A DNA stretch of 48,996 nucleotides from DATJFQ01 sp035495555 (GTDB taxonomy: Bacteria > Acidobacteriota > Vicinamibacteria > Vicinamibacterales > 2-12-FULL-66-21), in assembly GCA_035495555.1 (NCBI GenBank), contig DATJFQ010000070.1:1-48996 (forward strand), read 5' to 3'. Position numbers and translations under genes: made by a program. The notes under the pieces are model-generated. The model was not told the DNA's origin. It searched no databases and was given only the letters and a program-made list of their open reading frames with translations. Below, piece after piece: positions 27,140 to 35,078 of the stretch; position 1 is the first letter of the stretch, and each line of letters starts with the position of its first letter.

Positions 27140-27502
27140 TCAGGCGGAGAGGACGGAGGGAGGCCCGCGAAGATCGATCGAAAGAGGCGCAGGGCTGCCG
27201 CGCGCTGCGATCACCGGCGCGGCGAGCTGGTCGGCGAGCAGCACAATCGACGGACCGACGGCGACCGATGCCTGCAGGCCCGTGCCGGCGCGCAGCCACT
27301 GGCAGATGGCGCACGGCGAATCAGTCGTTTTCGTCGCTGAACCGGTGCACCCGGCGACGTGCTGCGCGCCAGAGATCTGCGGAATGGTCCCCTGCAGCAG
27401 CGGGTGGAGGTGGACGAAGTCCACGAACACGGACAGCAGCAGATACGGCAGAAATGCCGAAATCAGGAGCCGGCGCCGGCAGGTGGAACGGAAGACTTTC
27501 AT
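27140..27502 (-). CDS. DUF2946-like small protein leading the metal-efflux operon
   Basis: A 120-residue protein starts at ATG 27502 with an N-terminal membrane segment or signal (about 11-31) and an HLHP motif (31-34). Three cysteines, Cys52 and the SPCAICQW pair Cys64/Cys67, and a C-terminal RGPP segment match the DUF2946 style, in which the CxxC is thought to bind metal. It lies 119 nt upstream of the TolC-like gene in the same direction. A role in metal sensing or periplasmic metal handing is inferred from context. The frame continues upstream to 27577, but the residues added look unlike a signal peptide. Confidence 0.7.
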   Translation of the reverse strand: MKVFRSTCRRRLLISAFLPYLLLSVFVDFVHLHPLLQGTIPQISGAQHVAGCTGSATKTTDSPCAICQWLRAGTGLQASVAVGPSIVLLADQLAAPVIAARGSPAPLSIDLRGPPSVLSA

Positions 27503-27521
27503 GCGAACGAGCGTTGTTGAG

Positions 27522-27551
27522 ATTCTAGTGGCTGCCGGCATGGCGGCGCAA
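27522..27551 (-). promoter_or_regulatory. Candidate promoter of the metal-efflux operon
   Basis: On the minus strand TTGCGC (27551 to 27546), an 18-nt spacer and TAGAAT (27527 to 27522) match a sigma-70 type promoter. The ATG at 27502 is 19 nt further on. No obvious metal-regulator dyad (MerR- or ArsR-type) is seen next to it. Confidence 0.45.
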
Positions 27552-27633
27552 GGCATCCGCGCCGCGGTGTGAAACACCGGGCAATAACGGACGTCTGCGG
27601 CGCATGAGGTACACTCGGCTTGGCCCCGACCCT

Positions 27634-29154
27634 ATGCGTTCACCTCTTCGCGTCACCCTACAGCTTCTCCTACTCAGCACTGCTGCGGCCGGTGTGCTCG
27701 CCGCCGGGCAGCAGGTCCTACCGGCGCGAATCGCCGTCAGCAGCGCCGTGCCCGCTCCGATGGACCGCGGACTGCGATCGGAGATTCCCCGCCGCAGCAC
27801 CGGGACGATCGACACGGGCCGGCGCGCGACGTATTTGCCTGACCGCGTGCTCGTCAAGTACAGGGACGGACGTACGCGGCCGCTTCGTGCCTTCAGCCGT
27901 GCCGGCGTGGAGGCGACCTCCGTCGACCGTCCGGCGTATGCGGACTACGAAGTGGTCCATCTGGCCACCGGACTCGATCCGGAGGAGGCAGCGGCACGCC
28001 TGCGTGGCGCGCCTGACGTCGAGTACGCGCAGGCCGATTACCGACAGTACGCACGGCTCGTCCCCAACGATCCCTTCTACAAGGATCAGTGGAACTTTCC
28101 GGCGATCAACCTCGAACGCGGCTGGGACGTGCAGCCCGGCGCCTCGTCATCGGTGATCGTCGCGATCCTCGATACGGGACTCGCGTTCGAGAGCAAGGTG
28201 TTTCGCTTCACCGCCGGGGCGTTCACGCAGGATGGCGTGAACTATCCCGCGCTCGGCCAGGTCGACGTCTCCTTCGCGCCTGCGCCCGACATCGTGACGC
28301 CCGCTCGCATCGTCGCTCCTCACGACTTCATCTGGGACGACAACGATCCTGTCGACATGGACGGCCACGGCACGCACGTCACCGGCACGCTCGGCGAGCT
28401 GACCAACAACAACACCGGCGCGGCGGGCATTGCGTACAACGTCAAGTTGATGCCGGTGAAGGTCATCTCGTCCGACTGGGACGACATCTTCAACTCGCCG
28501 AACGTTGGCACCGACGACGTCGTCGCGCGAGGCATCCGGTATGCGGCGGACAACGGCGCGAACATCATCAATATGAGCCTGGGCCGCAATGGTCCTCCGG
28601 CGCCGGTGGTCGAGGCGGCGATGCGGTATGCGGTGAGCAAGGGCGTGTTCATCGCGGTCGCCGGCGGGAACGATTTCCAGGACGGCAATCCGACGGAGGT
28701 CGTCGCACAGCTCGCGGGCTCGATCGACGGCGCCGTCTCCGTGGCCGCCATCGGCTCGGATCTTCAGCGGGCCCCGTATTCTGGAACGGGTTCATATATC
28801 GAGATCGCCGCGCCCGGCGGAAATTTCGATCTGGGCGGCGGGCCCGGCGGGATTCTGCAGCAGACGCTCGATCTCGATCTGGCCGATACTTTCCAGCTCT
28901 CTACCTCGCAGTATCACGCGCCGCGGTTCGACGCGTTCGCCTACTTCTATTTCGAGGGGACGTCGATGGCGACGCCGCACGTGGCCGGTGTCGCGGCGCT
29001 GCTCTATCAGCAGGGAATCAAGAGCCCTATCGCGATTGAGACGGCGTTGAAGCGGTTTGCGAAGGATCTGGGACCGGCGGGCCGGGACGATCAATACGGC
29101 GCCGGCCTCATCGACGCACGCGCGACGCTGCGCGGCCTGGGGCTTGCGAAATGA
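27634..29154 (+). CDS. Secreted subtilisin-like serine peptidase (S8)
   Basis: A 506-residue subtilase with signal peptide (about 8-25), an inhibitor-like propeptide (YLPDRVLVKYRDG at about 67-79 to YAQADYRQYA) and the peptidase domain from about 160. The catalytic residues are Asp180 in AILDTG, His245 in DGHGTHV, Asn346 in AGGND and Ser444 in EGTSMATPHVAG. The ATG at 27634 was taken because it begins the signal peptide and lies 18 nt after a TACACT hexamer; the ATG at 27604 is possible. The peptidase is probably extracellular or periplasmic. The next gene overlaps its stop (ATGA), so an outer-membrane protein is co-expressed. Confidence 0.92.
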   Translation: MRSPLRVTLQLLLLSTAAAGVLAAGQQVLPARIAVSSAVPAPMDRGLRSEIPRRSTGTIDTGRRATYLPDRVLVKYRDGRTRPLRAFSRAGVEATSVDRPAYADYEVVHLATGLDPEEAAARLRGAPDVEYAQADYRQYARLVPNDPFYKDQWNFPAINLERGWDVQPGASSSVIVAILDTGLAFESKVFRFTAGAFTQDGVNYPALGQVDVSFAPAPDIVTPARIVAPHDFIWDDNDPVDMDGHGTHVTGTLGELTNNNTGAAGIAYNVKLMPVKVISSDWDDIFNSPNVGTDDVVARGIRYAADNGANIINMSLGRNGPPAPVVEAAMRYAVSKGVFIAVAGGNDFQDGNPTEVVAQLAGSIDGAVSVAAIGSDLQRAPYSGTGSYIEIAAPGGNFDLGGGPGGILQQTLDLDLADTFQLSTSQYHAPRFDAFAYFYFEGTSMATPHVAGVAALLYQQGIKSPIAIETALKRFAKDLGPAGRDDQYGAGLIDARATLRGLGLAK

Positions 29155-29852
29155 GGACGAAGACCCCCATCGGCGTCGCCGCTATCGCGTCACTCGCGCT
29201 CGGGCTCGGCGGCATTGGCAGCGCTGCTGCTCAGACGATTCCGCCACGTTCGCAGCCGATTGTCCGGCGGCCGTTGCCGAAGCCGAAGCCAAAGCTCTCG
29301 ACCAGGCTGTTCGTCCGCGCCGACGGATTCGTCGGGATCGAGCACTTCAACGCCTCGCAGACGTTCAAAGGCGTCTTCGACAGCGCCAACGGCGTCGTGT
29401 ACGGCGGCGGCGTCGACGTTGTGAAGGGCCATCTGTTCGTTCGCGCCGACGTGAGCCACTTCGGAAAGACCGGCGAGCGTGTGTTCGATGCCAACGGCCA
29501 GATCTTCCGCCTCGGGATTCCGCTGGATGTGTCGATCACACCCGTCATTGGCGCCGTAGGCGTTCGGGGGCTGCTCGCGCCGCACTGGGTCGCCTACGCG
29601 GGCGGCGGCGCTGGCAGTTGGTCGTACTCCCAGAGCGGCGACGACGCGGCGGATGCATTCTCGGTGCGGAAGACGGGCTACCTTGGACTCGGCGGCGTCG
29701 AATGGCGTGTCCACCCGCTCGTCGGCGTCGGCTTCGAAGCGCAATACGCGCGCGTGCCGAACGCGTTCAGCGGCGGGCTCGCGGCGGACCTCAACGAGAA
29801 GGATCTCGGCGGCGCGACCGCTGTCGTGCGTGTCATCGTGGGGCGCTGGTGA
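29151..29852 (+). CDS. Outer-membrane beta-barrel protein
   Basis: A 233-residue protein with a cleavable signal (about 7-28, AAAQ), a Pro/Lys-rich linker (RRPLPKPKPKLS) and repeated amphipathic strands rich in alternating Gly/aromatic residues. The last residues RVIVGRW end in an aromatic residue, the usual outer-membrane barrel insertion signal. It resembles the OmpA/W-like 'outer membrane protein beta-barrel' group. Start and stop overlap both neighbours by 4 nt, so it is co-translated with the subtilase and the zinc-ribbon gene. Function unknown; a link to the peptidase is only contextual. Confidence 0.75.
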   Translation: MRTKTPIGVAAIASLALGLGGIGSAAAQTIPPRSQPIVRRPLPKPKPKLSTRLFVRADGFVGIEHFNASQTFKGVFDSANGVVYGGGVDVVKGHLFVRADVSHFGKTGERVFDANGQIFRLGIPLDVSITPVIGAVGVRGLLAPHWVAYAGGGAGSWSYSQSGDDAADAFSVRKTGYLGLGGVEWRVHPLVGVGFEAQYARVPNAFSGGLAADLNEKDLGGATAVVRVIVGRW

Positions 29853-30133
29853 TCTGTCGGCAGTGCGGGACCGAAATCGCCGACAAAGCGATCGTCTGCT
29901 ATCGCTGCGGGACCGCGACAACCGATCCGATCCGGCGGCCGGCGGGGATTCGGCGCCGGCGCAGCCCGTTGCTGTCGACGGCGGTTCTCGTGCTGCTCGT
30001 GCTCGCGGCGCTGTTCCTCGGCGAAGCCGGGCGGATCGCTCCGCAGTATCAGGCGTCATGGGAATTACCCGTCGCCGCGGTACTGCTGGTCATCGCCGTC
30101 GTCGTCGTGATCGTCCGGATCGTTCGGAGGTAG
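29849..30133 (+). CDS. Small zinc-ribbon membrane protein
   Basis: A 94-residue protein starts at a GTG overlapping the barrel gene stop. Residues 3-20 form a zinc ribbon (CRQCGTEIADKAIVCYRCG: two CxxC pairs at Cys3/Cys6 and Cys17/Cys20). Two hydrophobic helices follow, at about 43-57 and 72-92, ending in VRIVRR. It looks like a membrane-anchored zinc-ribbon protein of unknown role. It is the last of three overlapping genes. Confidence 0.7.
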   Translation: MICRQCGTEIADKAIVCYRCGTATTDPIRRPAGIRRRRSPLLSTAVLVLLVLAALFLGEAGRIAPQYQASWELPVAAVLLVIAVVVVIVRIVRR

Positions 30134-30278
30134 CGATAACTACGCGATTACGCCACCGCCAACCGGTCGAGGCGCCCGACTCCACAACCGGTTCCCGGCG
30201 TCGTTGCAACGCGAGCCGCTGGAAGTTGTGTAGTTGAAAGTTTTCTCCAGTCACCCTTTGATAGACTGACTGCTTCGC
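30134..30278 (+). promoter_or_regulatory. Spacer before the FHA-phosphatase operon with repeated ACCGGT cores
   Basis: The 145-bp gap carries AACCGGT (30161-30167) and AACCGGTT (30186-30193), two copies of one palindromic core 25 nt apart, which could be an operator pair. TAGACT at 30262-30267 is a -10-like hexamer 11 nt before the ATG at 30279. TTGAAA (30234-30239) is too far for a usual -35, with 22 nt between. No gene was found in this gap. Confidence 0.3.
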
Positions 30279-31883
30279 ATGGATGCTCGTCTCGAGGTCA
30301 CCGACGCGCTCGGTCGCAGGGTCGTCCCGATTTCCGGCTCGCAGTTTGGCATCGGACGGCGGGAGACGAACGACCTCCGCCTGGCGGGCAGCGAGGTCTC
30401 ACGCGACCACGCGGAGATCACGCTGGAGGACGGCTCGTTCGTCCTGCGCGACCGCAACTCCCGGTACGGCACCTACGTCAACGATGAACAGGTCAGCGAG
30501 CGCAAGCTCGCGCACGGCGACCGCATCCGCCTTGGCCGCAGCGGCGGGGCGGAAATGGTCTTTCTCGTCGCGGAGGCGGCCCAGACGCAGGACCGCACGA
30601 CGACGACCGCGATCGGCGACTTGCGGCAAATCGCGGCGCTGCTCGAGGGGCTTCGCGCGCTCGGGAGCGGCCGTGTCCTCGACGACGTGCTGGCGCTCGT
30701 CCTCGATTCGGCCATCGAAGTGACGTCCGCCGAGCGTGGATTCATCATGCTGGCCGGGGCGGAGGACGCGCTCGAGTTCAAGCTCGGTCGCAGCAAGCGG
30801 CGGCAGACCTTGCCGGGCAACAGCTTCGCGACCAGCCGGAAGATCCCCGAGGAAGTGTTCACGACGGGTGAACCGCGGATCGTGGCCGACCTGCTCGACG
30901 GCGATCTGGCCAACGTCCATATGGGTACCGTTGCGCTCGGGATCCGCAACGTGCAGTGCGTGCCGCTCCGCCTGGTCAGATACCTCGATCGCGCAGATGC
31001 CGCCGCGGAGGAGAAGCGCATCGGCGTGCTCTACCTCGACAGCCGGGAAAAAGGGACGTTCTTCTCCAGTTCCACCCGCGGCGCGCTCGAAACCCTCGCG
31101 ACCGAAGCGGCCGTCGCCATCGAGAACGCGCGCCTCTATCGCGAGACGATGGAGAAGGCGAAGATGGAGCAGGAGATGCGGATCGCAGCGGAGATCCAGC
31201 AGGCGCTCCTCCCGAAAGCGGCACGGCTGACGGAGTATTTCCGGACGGCTGCCGCGTCCATCCCGTGCCGGTCGATCGGCGGCGACTTCTACGATTACGT
31301 CGACCTGCCCGACGGCACGTTCGGCTTCGCGCTCGGCGATGTGGCCGGCAAAGGCCCTCCCGCGGCGCTGCTGAGCGCCATGATGCAAGGCATCTTCGCC
31401 GCGCAGGCGGCGGCGAGCGACACGCCGTGCCAGACGATCGCGCGCGTGAACCTCGCGCTGTACCGCCGCGGCATCGAGTCGAGATTCGTCACGCTCATGT
31501 ACGGCTCGCTCGCCGACGATGGACGCCTGACGTACTGCAACGCCGGGCACAACCCGCCGCTCATCATCGGCCGGGACGGCGTGCGCCGCCTGGAAACCGG
31601 CGGCCCGATCGTCGGCCTTTTCGAAGCGGCGATGTTCGAAGAGGAAACCGTCCGGCTCTCGTCCGGCGACTGGCTGATCGTGTTCAGCGACGGCGTGTCC
31701 GAGGCGCTCTCAGCGGACGGAGAGGAATACGGCGAAGCGCGCATCGTCCGGACCGTGCAGCAGGTCACGACCGCCGATCCGCAGCAGATGCTCCAGACGC
31801 TCTTCAACGACATTCGCGAGTTCACGAAAGGCGCGGCGCAGAGCGACGACATCACCGCCCTCGTGCTGCGATTCGGCGTGTGA
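30279..31883 (+). CDS. FHA-GAF-PP2C (RsbU/SpoIIE-type) phosphatase
   Basis: A 534-residue cytoplasmic signalling protein. An FHA domain (about 20-95; FGIGRRETNDLRL, SRDHAEI, NSRYGTYVN) binds phosphothreonine. A GAF domain follows (about 110-285), then a coiled linker and a SpoIIE/RsbU-type PP2C domain (about 305-532). Metal residues are visible: GGDFYDY with Asp336, GDVAGKG, FSDGVSEA and SDDITALVL. It would dephosphorylate a Ser/Thr-phosphorylated target such as an anti-anti-sigma factor in response to a GAF ligand and a phosphorylated partner. No kinase or STAS protein lies in the window. Two more genes follow with overlaps. Confidence 0.9.
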   Translation: MDARLEVTDALGRRVVPISGSQFGIGRRETNDLRLAGSEVSRDHAEITLEDGSFVLRDRNSRYGTYVNDEQVSERKLAHGDRIRLGRSGGAEMVFLVAEAAQTQDRTTTTAIGDLRQIAALLEGLRALGSGRVLDDVLALVLDSAIEVTSAERGFIMLAGAEDALEFKLGRSKRRQTLPGNSFATSRKIPEEVFTTGEPRIVADLLDGDLANVHMGTVALGIRNVQCVPLRLVRYLDRADAAAEEKRIGVLYLDSREKGTFFSSSTRGALETLATEAAVAIENARLYRETMEKAKMEQEMRIAAEIQQALLPKAARLTEYFRTAAASIPCRSIGGDFYDYVDLPDGTFGFALGDVAGKGPPAALLSAMMQGIFAAQAAASDTPCQTIARVNLALYRRGIESRFVTLMYGSLADDGRLTYCNAGHNPPLIIGRDGVRRLETGGPIVGLFEAAMFEEETVRLSSGDWLIVFSDGVSEALSADGEEYGEARIVRTVQQVTTADPQQMLQTLFNDIREFTKGAAQSDDITALVLRFGV

Positions 31884-32170
31884 GCCGCGTCGAACGCCGG
31901 CTTCTCATTCTCTGGATCGCACTCGCCGTCGTCGTCTGGAACGGCGTGTACGACATGCGGCTGCACGACACCGTTCGCGGCTACCTCTTTCAGAATGCCC
32001 TCGCGCAGGCCCATCTCGGCGGCGGGGTCGACATGCGCACCTACCTGCACCGGGGCGTCGTTGACGCCATTGCCTTCTCCACCGCCTGGGCCTGCGGTGT
32101 GCTCCTTGCGGGGCTCGTGACCATGCGCGTGCTCTCGCGCGGGCGCGGGTCCACGCCGGAACGGCCATGA
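31880..32170 (+). CDS. Small membrane protein, unknown
   Basis: This 96-residue protein starts at a GTG overlapping the phosphatase stop. Two hydrophobic helices (about 7-22 and 60-83) flank a polar loop with VDMRTYLHRGVVD. It is not recognised. The overlap with both neighbours places it in the same transcript, so it may be an accessory or anchor for the phosphatase. Confidence 0.6.
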   Translation: MSRVERRLLILWIALAVVVWNGVYDMRLHDTVRGYLFQNALAQAHLGGGVDMRTYLHRGVVDAIAFSTAWACGVLLAGLVTMRVLSRGRGSTPERP

Positions 32171-33402
32171 GCGATTTCCGCTACATGCACCCACTGATTC
32201 ACGACTGGAACCGCGACACCACGGTGGCGCGGCCCTCGCACATTCTGCTCGACGACGAAACGCTGCGCGACGGGCTGCAGTCGCCGTCCGTGCGCAGTCC
32301 GTCGATCGAGCAGAAGCTTCGGATACTGCACCTGATCGATCGCCTCGGCATCGACACCGCCGACATCGGCCTTCCCGGCGCCGGACCGCACGTGGTCGCC
32401 GACGTCGAGCGCCTGGCCGTCGAAATCCGGGAGCAGAAGCTGAAGGTCGAGGCGAACTGTGCGGCGCGGACGGTCATTGCGGACATTCGCCCGATCGCGG
32501 AGATCTCGCAGCGCGTCGGGATCCCAATCGAATGCTGCGCGTTCATCGGCTCGAGCCCGCTGCGCCAGTACGCCGAAGGGTGGACGCTCGATCAGCTGCT
32601 CCGGCTGACCGAAGATGCCATTGCGTTTGCCGTCAAGGAAAACCTGCCGGTCATGTACGTGACCGAAGACACGACCCGCGCCAGCCCGGACAACCTGCGC
32701 GCGCTGTACACGTGCGCGATCCGCGCAGGCGCGCGGCGTGTCTGCATCGCCGACACCGTCGGGCACTCCACGCCCGCCGGGGCAGCCGCCGTCGTCCGCT
32801 TCGTCAAGCAGATCGTGGACGAATGCGGCGGGGGAGTGGGCATCGACTGGCACGGTCATCGCGATCGCGATTTCGCGATTGCCAACACGCTCGCGGCGCT
32901 CGACGCGGGGGCCACGCGGTTGCACGGTGCGGCGATCGGCATCGGCGAACGCGTCGGCAACACTCCGATGGACACGCTGCTGTTGAACCTCGTGCTCATG
33001 GGCTACCTCGAGCGGGACCTGTCGTCGCTGTGTGAGTACTGCGAGGTCGTATCGGAGGCGACCGGCGTCCCGATTCCGCCGAACTATCCGGTGGTCGGCC
33101 GCGACGCGTTCCGCACCGCGACGGGCGTTCACGCCGCGGCGGTGATCAAAGCGTTCCGCAAGAACGATCAGGCGCTCGTGGACGCTGTCTATTCCGGCGT
33201 GCCCGCGTCGCTCGTCCGCCGGGAGCAGCACATCGATGTCGGGCCGATGTCAGGTAAGTCGAACGTCGTGTTCTGGCTCGAGCGGCACGGCTACACGCCG
33301 ACCGACGAACTCGTCGATCGCATCTTCACGAAGGCGAAAAAATCGGCGAGCGTCCTGACCGCCGAGGAAATTACCGCGGAGATCGACACGGCCGGCCGCT
33401 GA
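32167..33402 (+). CDS. DRE-TIM metallolyase, 2-isopropylmalate/homocitrate synthase-like
   Basis: This 411-residue protein has the HMGL-like TIM barrel: DETLRDGLQ at 30-38 carries the DRE-TIM Arg34 and Asp35, and His229/His231 in DWHGHRDRD are the metal ligands. GIGERVGN after it is also diagnostic. The C-terminal part keeps the VHAAAVIKA subdomain of alpha-isopropylmalate-type synthases but there is no LeuA regulatory domain, so it is a short form. It probably condenses acetyl-CoA with a 2-oxo acid. It lies alone, without leuBCD, behind a signalling phosphatase, so use in a leucine pathway is not supported by context. It ends before the repeat region. Confidence 0.82.
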   Translation: MSDFRYMHPLIHDWNRDTTVARPSHILLDDETLRDGLQSPSVRSPSIEQKLRILHLIDRLGIDTADIGLPGAGPHVVADVERLAVEIREQKLKVEANCAARTVIADIRPIAEISQRVGIPIECCAFIGSSPLRQYAEGWTLDQLLRLTEDAIAFAVKENLPVMYVTEDTTRASPDNLRALYTCAIRAGARRVCIADTVGHSTPAGAAAVVRFVKQIVDECGGGVGIDWHGHRDRDFAIANTLAALDAGATRLHGAAIGIGERVGNTPMDTLLLNLVLMGYLERDLSSLCEYCEVVSEATGVPIPPNYPVVGRDAFRTATGVHAAAVIKAFRKNDQALVDAVYSGVPASLVRREQHIDVGPMSGKSNVVFWLERHGYTPTDELVDRIFTKAKKSASVLTAEEITAEIDTAGR

Positions 33403-34190
33403 CACGACGGACCTCCCGAGCACGCAGACGAACGGGGAGGGCGGTGAGGGACGGACGACGGATCTCGCCGCGGACGCAGACGCTCGGAAAGAGCGCCGAG
33501 GCACGACGGATTCTCGCGGACGCACGGAGGGAAGAGCGACAGGGCCGAGGGTCCACCAGCTCTCTCTGTCGTCGGATCGCCTCTTTGCTGCTGCTCGTCA
33601 AGGCCTCATAGATCCTGCCATTGTCTGAGCAGCCCTAGTGAGGCTGGCGTGTCCCTGCGTGACGTCTCGGCGATCTCGGCGGTCCCTCTCCGTCGTCCGC
33701 GAGACCCGGCGTGAACGGTCCTCTGCGACCTCAGGCTTCCTCTGCGTCTTCGGCGAGAATTCATCGTAACGTTCTCGGCGATCTCGGCGGCCCTCTCCGC
33801 ACTCGGCGAGATCCGTCGTGAACGGTCCTCGGCGATCTCGGCCTTCCGTCTGCGTCTTCGGCGAGAATTCGTCGTGACACCCTCGGCGATCTCGGCGGTC
33901 CCTCTCCGTCGTCCGGGAGATCCGTCGTGAACATCTCGTCGTGACGCCCTCGGCGATCTCGGCGGCCCTCTCCGCACTCGGCGAGATCCGTCGTGAACGG
34001 TCCTCGGCGATCTCGGCCTTCCGTCTGCGTCTTGCGAGAATTCGTCGTGACGCCCTCGGCGATCTCGGCGGTCCCTCTCCGTCGTCCGCGAGATCCGTCG
34101 TGAACATCTCGTCGTGAAGCCCTCGGCGATCTCGCCGGTCCTCTCCGCCCTCCGCGAGATCCGTCGTGACGTCCTTACCGAGACGTTGTC
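33403..34190. repeat. Gene-free array of degenerate repeats with 175-bp higher-order unit
   Basis: This is the only gap over 300 bp in the window. It lies between convergent stops and is filled by degenerate short repeats (CTCGGCGATCTCGGC, GAGATCCGTCGTGAAC, GAATTCGTCGTGAC). From 33774 the pattern repeats as a higher-order unit: copy 1 is 33774-33948 (175 bp), copy 2 33949-34121 (173 bp, 2-nt deletion), and part of a third begins at 34122. Each unit has three subunits of about 55-60 bp. A degraded copy begins at 33666, and related, more diverged sequence runs from 33403. A minus-strand open frame across it gives repetitive SxR/AEIAE residues and is not a gene. Confidence 0.85.
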
Positions 34191-35078
34191 TTACTTCAGG
34201 CGCGTTTCGATTGCGGGGAGCGCGGCCAGGAGTACGTCGCCGACGGCCTGCATGCTTTTGGCGGACACGTGCTGCAGGTCATCAGTGGCCTGGTGCCAGG
34301 CGGGATAGTCGAGGTCGATAATGTCCACTGAGGGGACGCCCTCGGCGAGGAACTCGTCGTGGTCGTCCTCGATCGGGGTGGACTGTTCGAGGAACTCCGG
34401 CCGGTGCAGCCGGCGCGCGGCGCTCCAGATGGCATCGGTCAGCCAGGGCGTGGAGTTCTGTTCGCGGCTGATGTCGAGGTCGCGATCCGCGATCATGTCC
34501 ACCAGGATGAACGCGCGGATTTCCTTCAGCGCGCCCGCCTGCTTCGCCTGCGCGACGTAATAGTGGCTGCCGTAGGTGTGGTCAGTTCCTCCCCAGTCAG
34601 GGAGCGTGGCCTCTTCGCCGTCGAGAAAGAGCAGTTCGATCGGCAGCGGGTTTTGCCGCGCTTTCAGCGCGCGCGCCAGTTCCAGGAGGAACGCGGCGCT
34701 CGATGCGGCGTCGTTCGCGCCGACGAAGCGGAATTGACTGTAGCGCTTGGTGTCGTAGTGGCCGCCGATCACGATTCGGCCGCGGCCGGACGATTGACCC
34801 GGCAGCGTCGCCCGGATGTTGACCATGTGGAGCGGGCCGACGGGCGTGTTCACGTCGAACGGCTGCTCCTCCGGTTTGAGTCCTGCCGCGGTGAGCTGCG
34901 CCTTGATGTAATCGCGCGTCTGCTGGATCGCGGGGGAGCCGGACGGTCGAGGTCCGATGTCGACCATGTGTTTGAGGTCGGCGAAGGCGCGTTCGGCGTC
35001 GAAATGCGGCGGCGGCGCCTGACCTGCTGCGCCGATGCAGGCGCTCACCGCGAAGGCGACGGCCAGTGCGCGCCTCAT
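34191..35078 (-). CDS. M28 lipoprotein, glutaminyl-cyclase-like
   Basis: A 295-residue protein has a short signal ending in a possible lipobox VSAC (Cys14). It follows the glutaminyl-peptide cyclotransferase branch of family M28: GGHYDTK (106-112), GANDAASS with Asp123, LFLDGEEA with Glu155/Glu156, and the YPAWHQATDDLQH segment with His262. The WH..DD sequence near the end matches the animal-type QC zinc site better than that of aminopeptidases. It could convert N-terminal Gln to pyroglutamate on exported proteins. The ATG at 35078 overlaps the citrate synthase stop, so it is the last gene of the operon. Confidence 0.8.
   Translation of the reverse strand: MRRALAVAFAVSACIGAAGQAPPPHFDAERAFADLKHMVDIGPRPSGSPAIQQTRDYIKAQLTAAGLKPEEQPFDVNTPVGPLHMVNIRATLPGQSSGRGRIVIGGHYDTKRYSQFRFVGANDAASSAAFLLELARALKARQNPLPIELLFLDGEEATLPDWGGTDHTYGSHYYVAQAKQAGALKEIRAFILVDMIADRDLDISREQNSTPWLTDAIWSAARRLHRPEFLEQSTPIEDDHDEFLAEGVPSVDIIDLDYPAWHQATDDLQHVSAKSMQAVGDVLLAALPAIETRLK

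Noticed and set aside
33598..34107. A 169-residue minus-strand open frame in the repeat array
   Set aside because: It is a translation of the degenerate repeat (RSPRAS, AEIAE units) with no other feature.
33403..34190. CRISPR array
   Set aside because: Units are degenerate and contiguous with no unique spacers of even length, and no cas gene is present.
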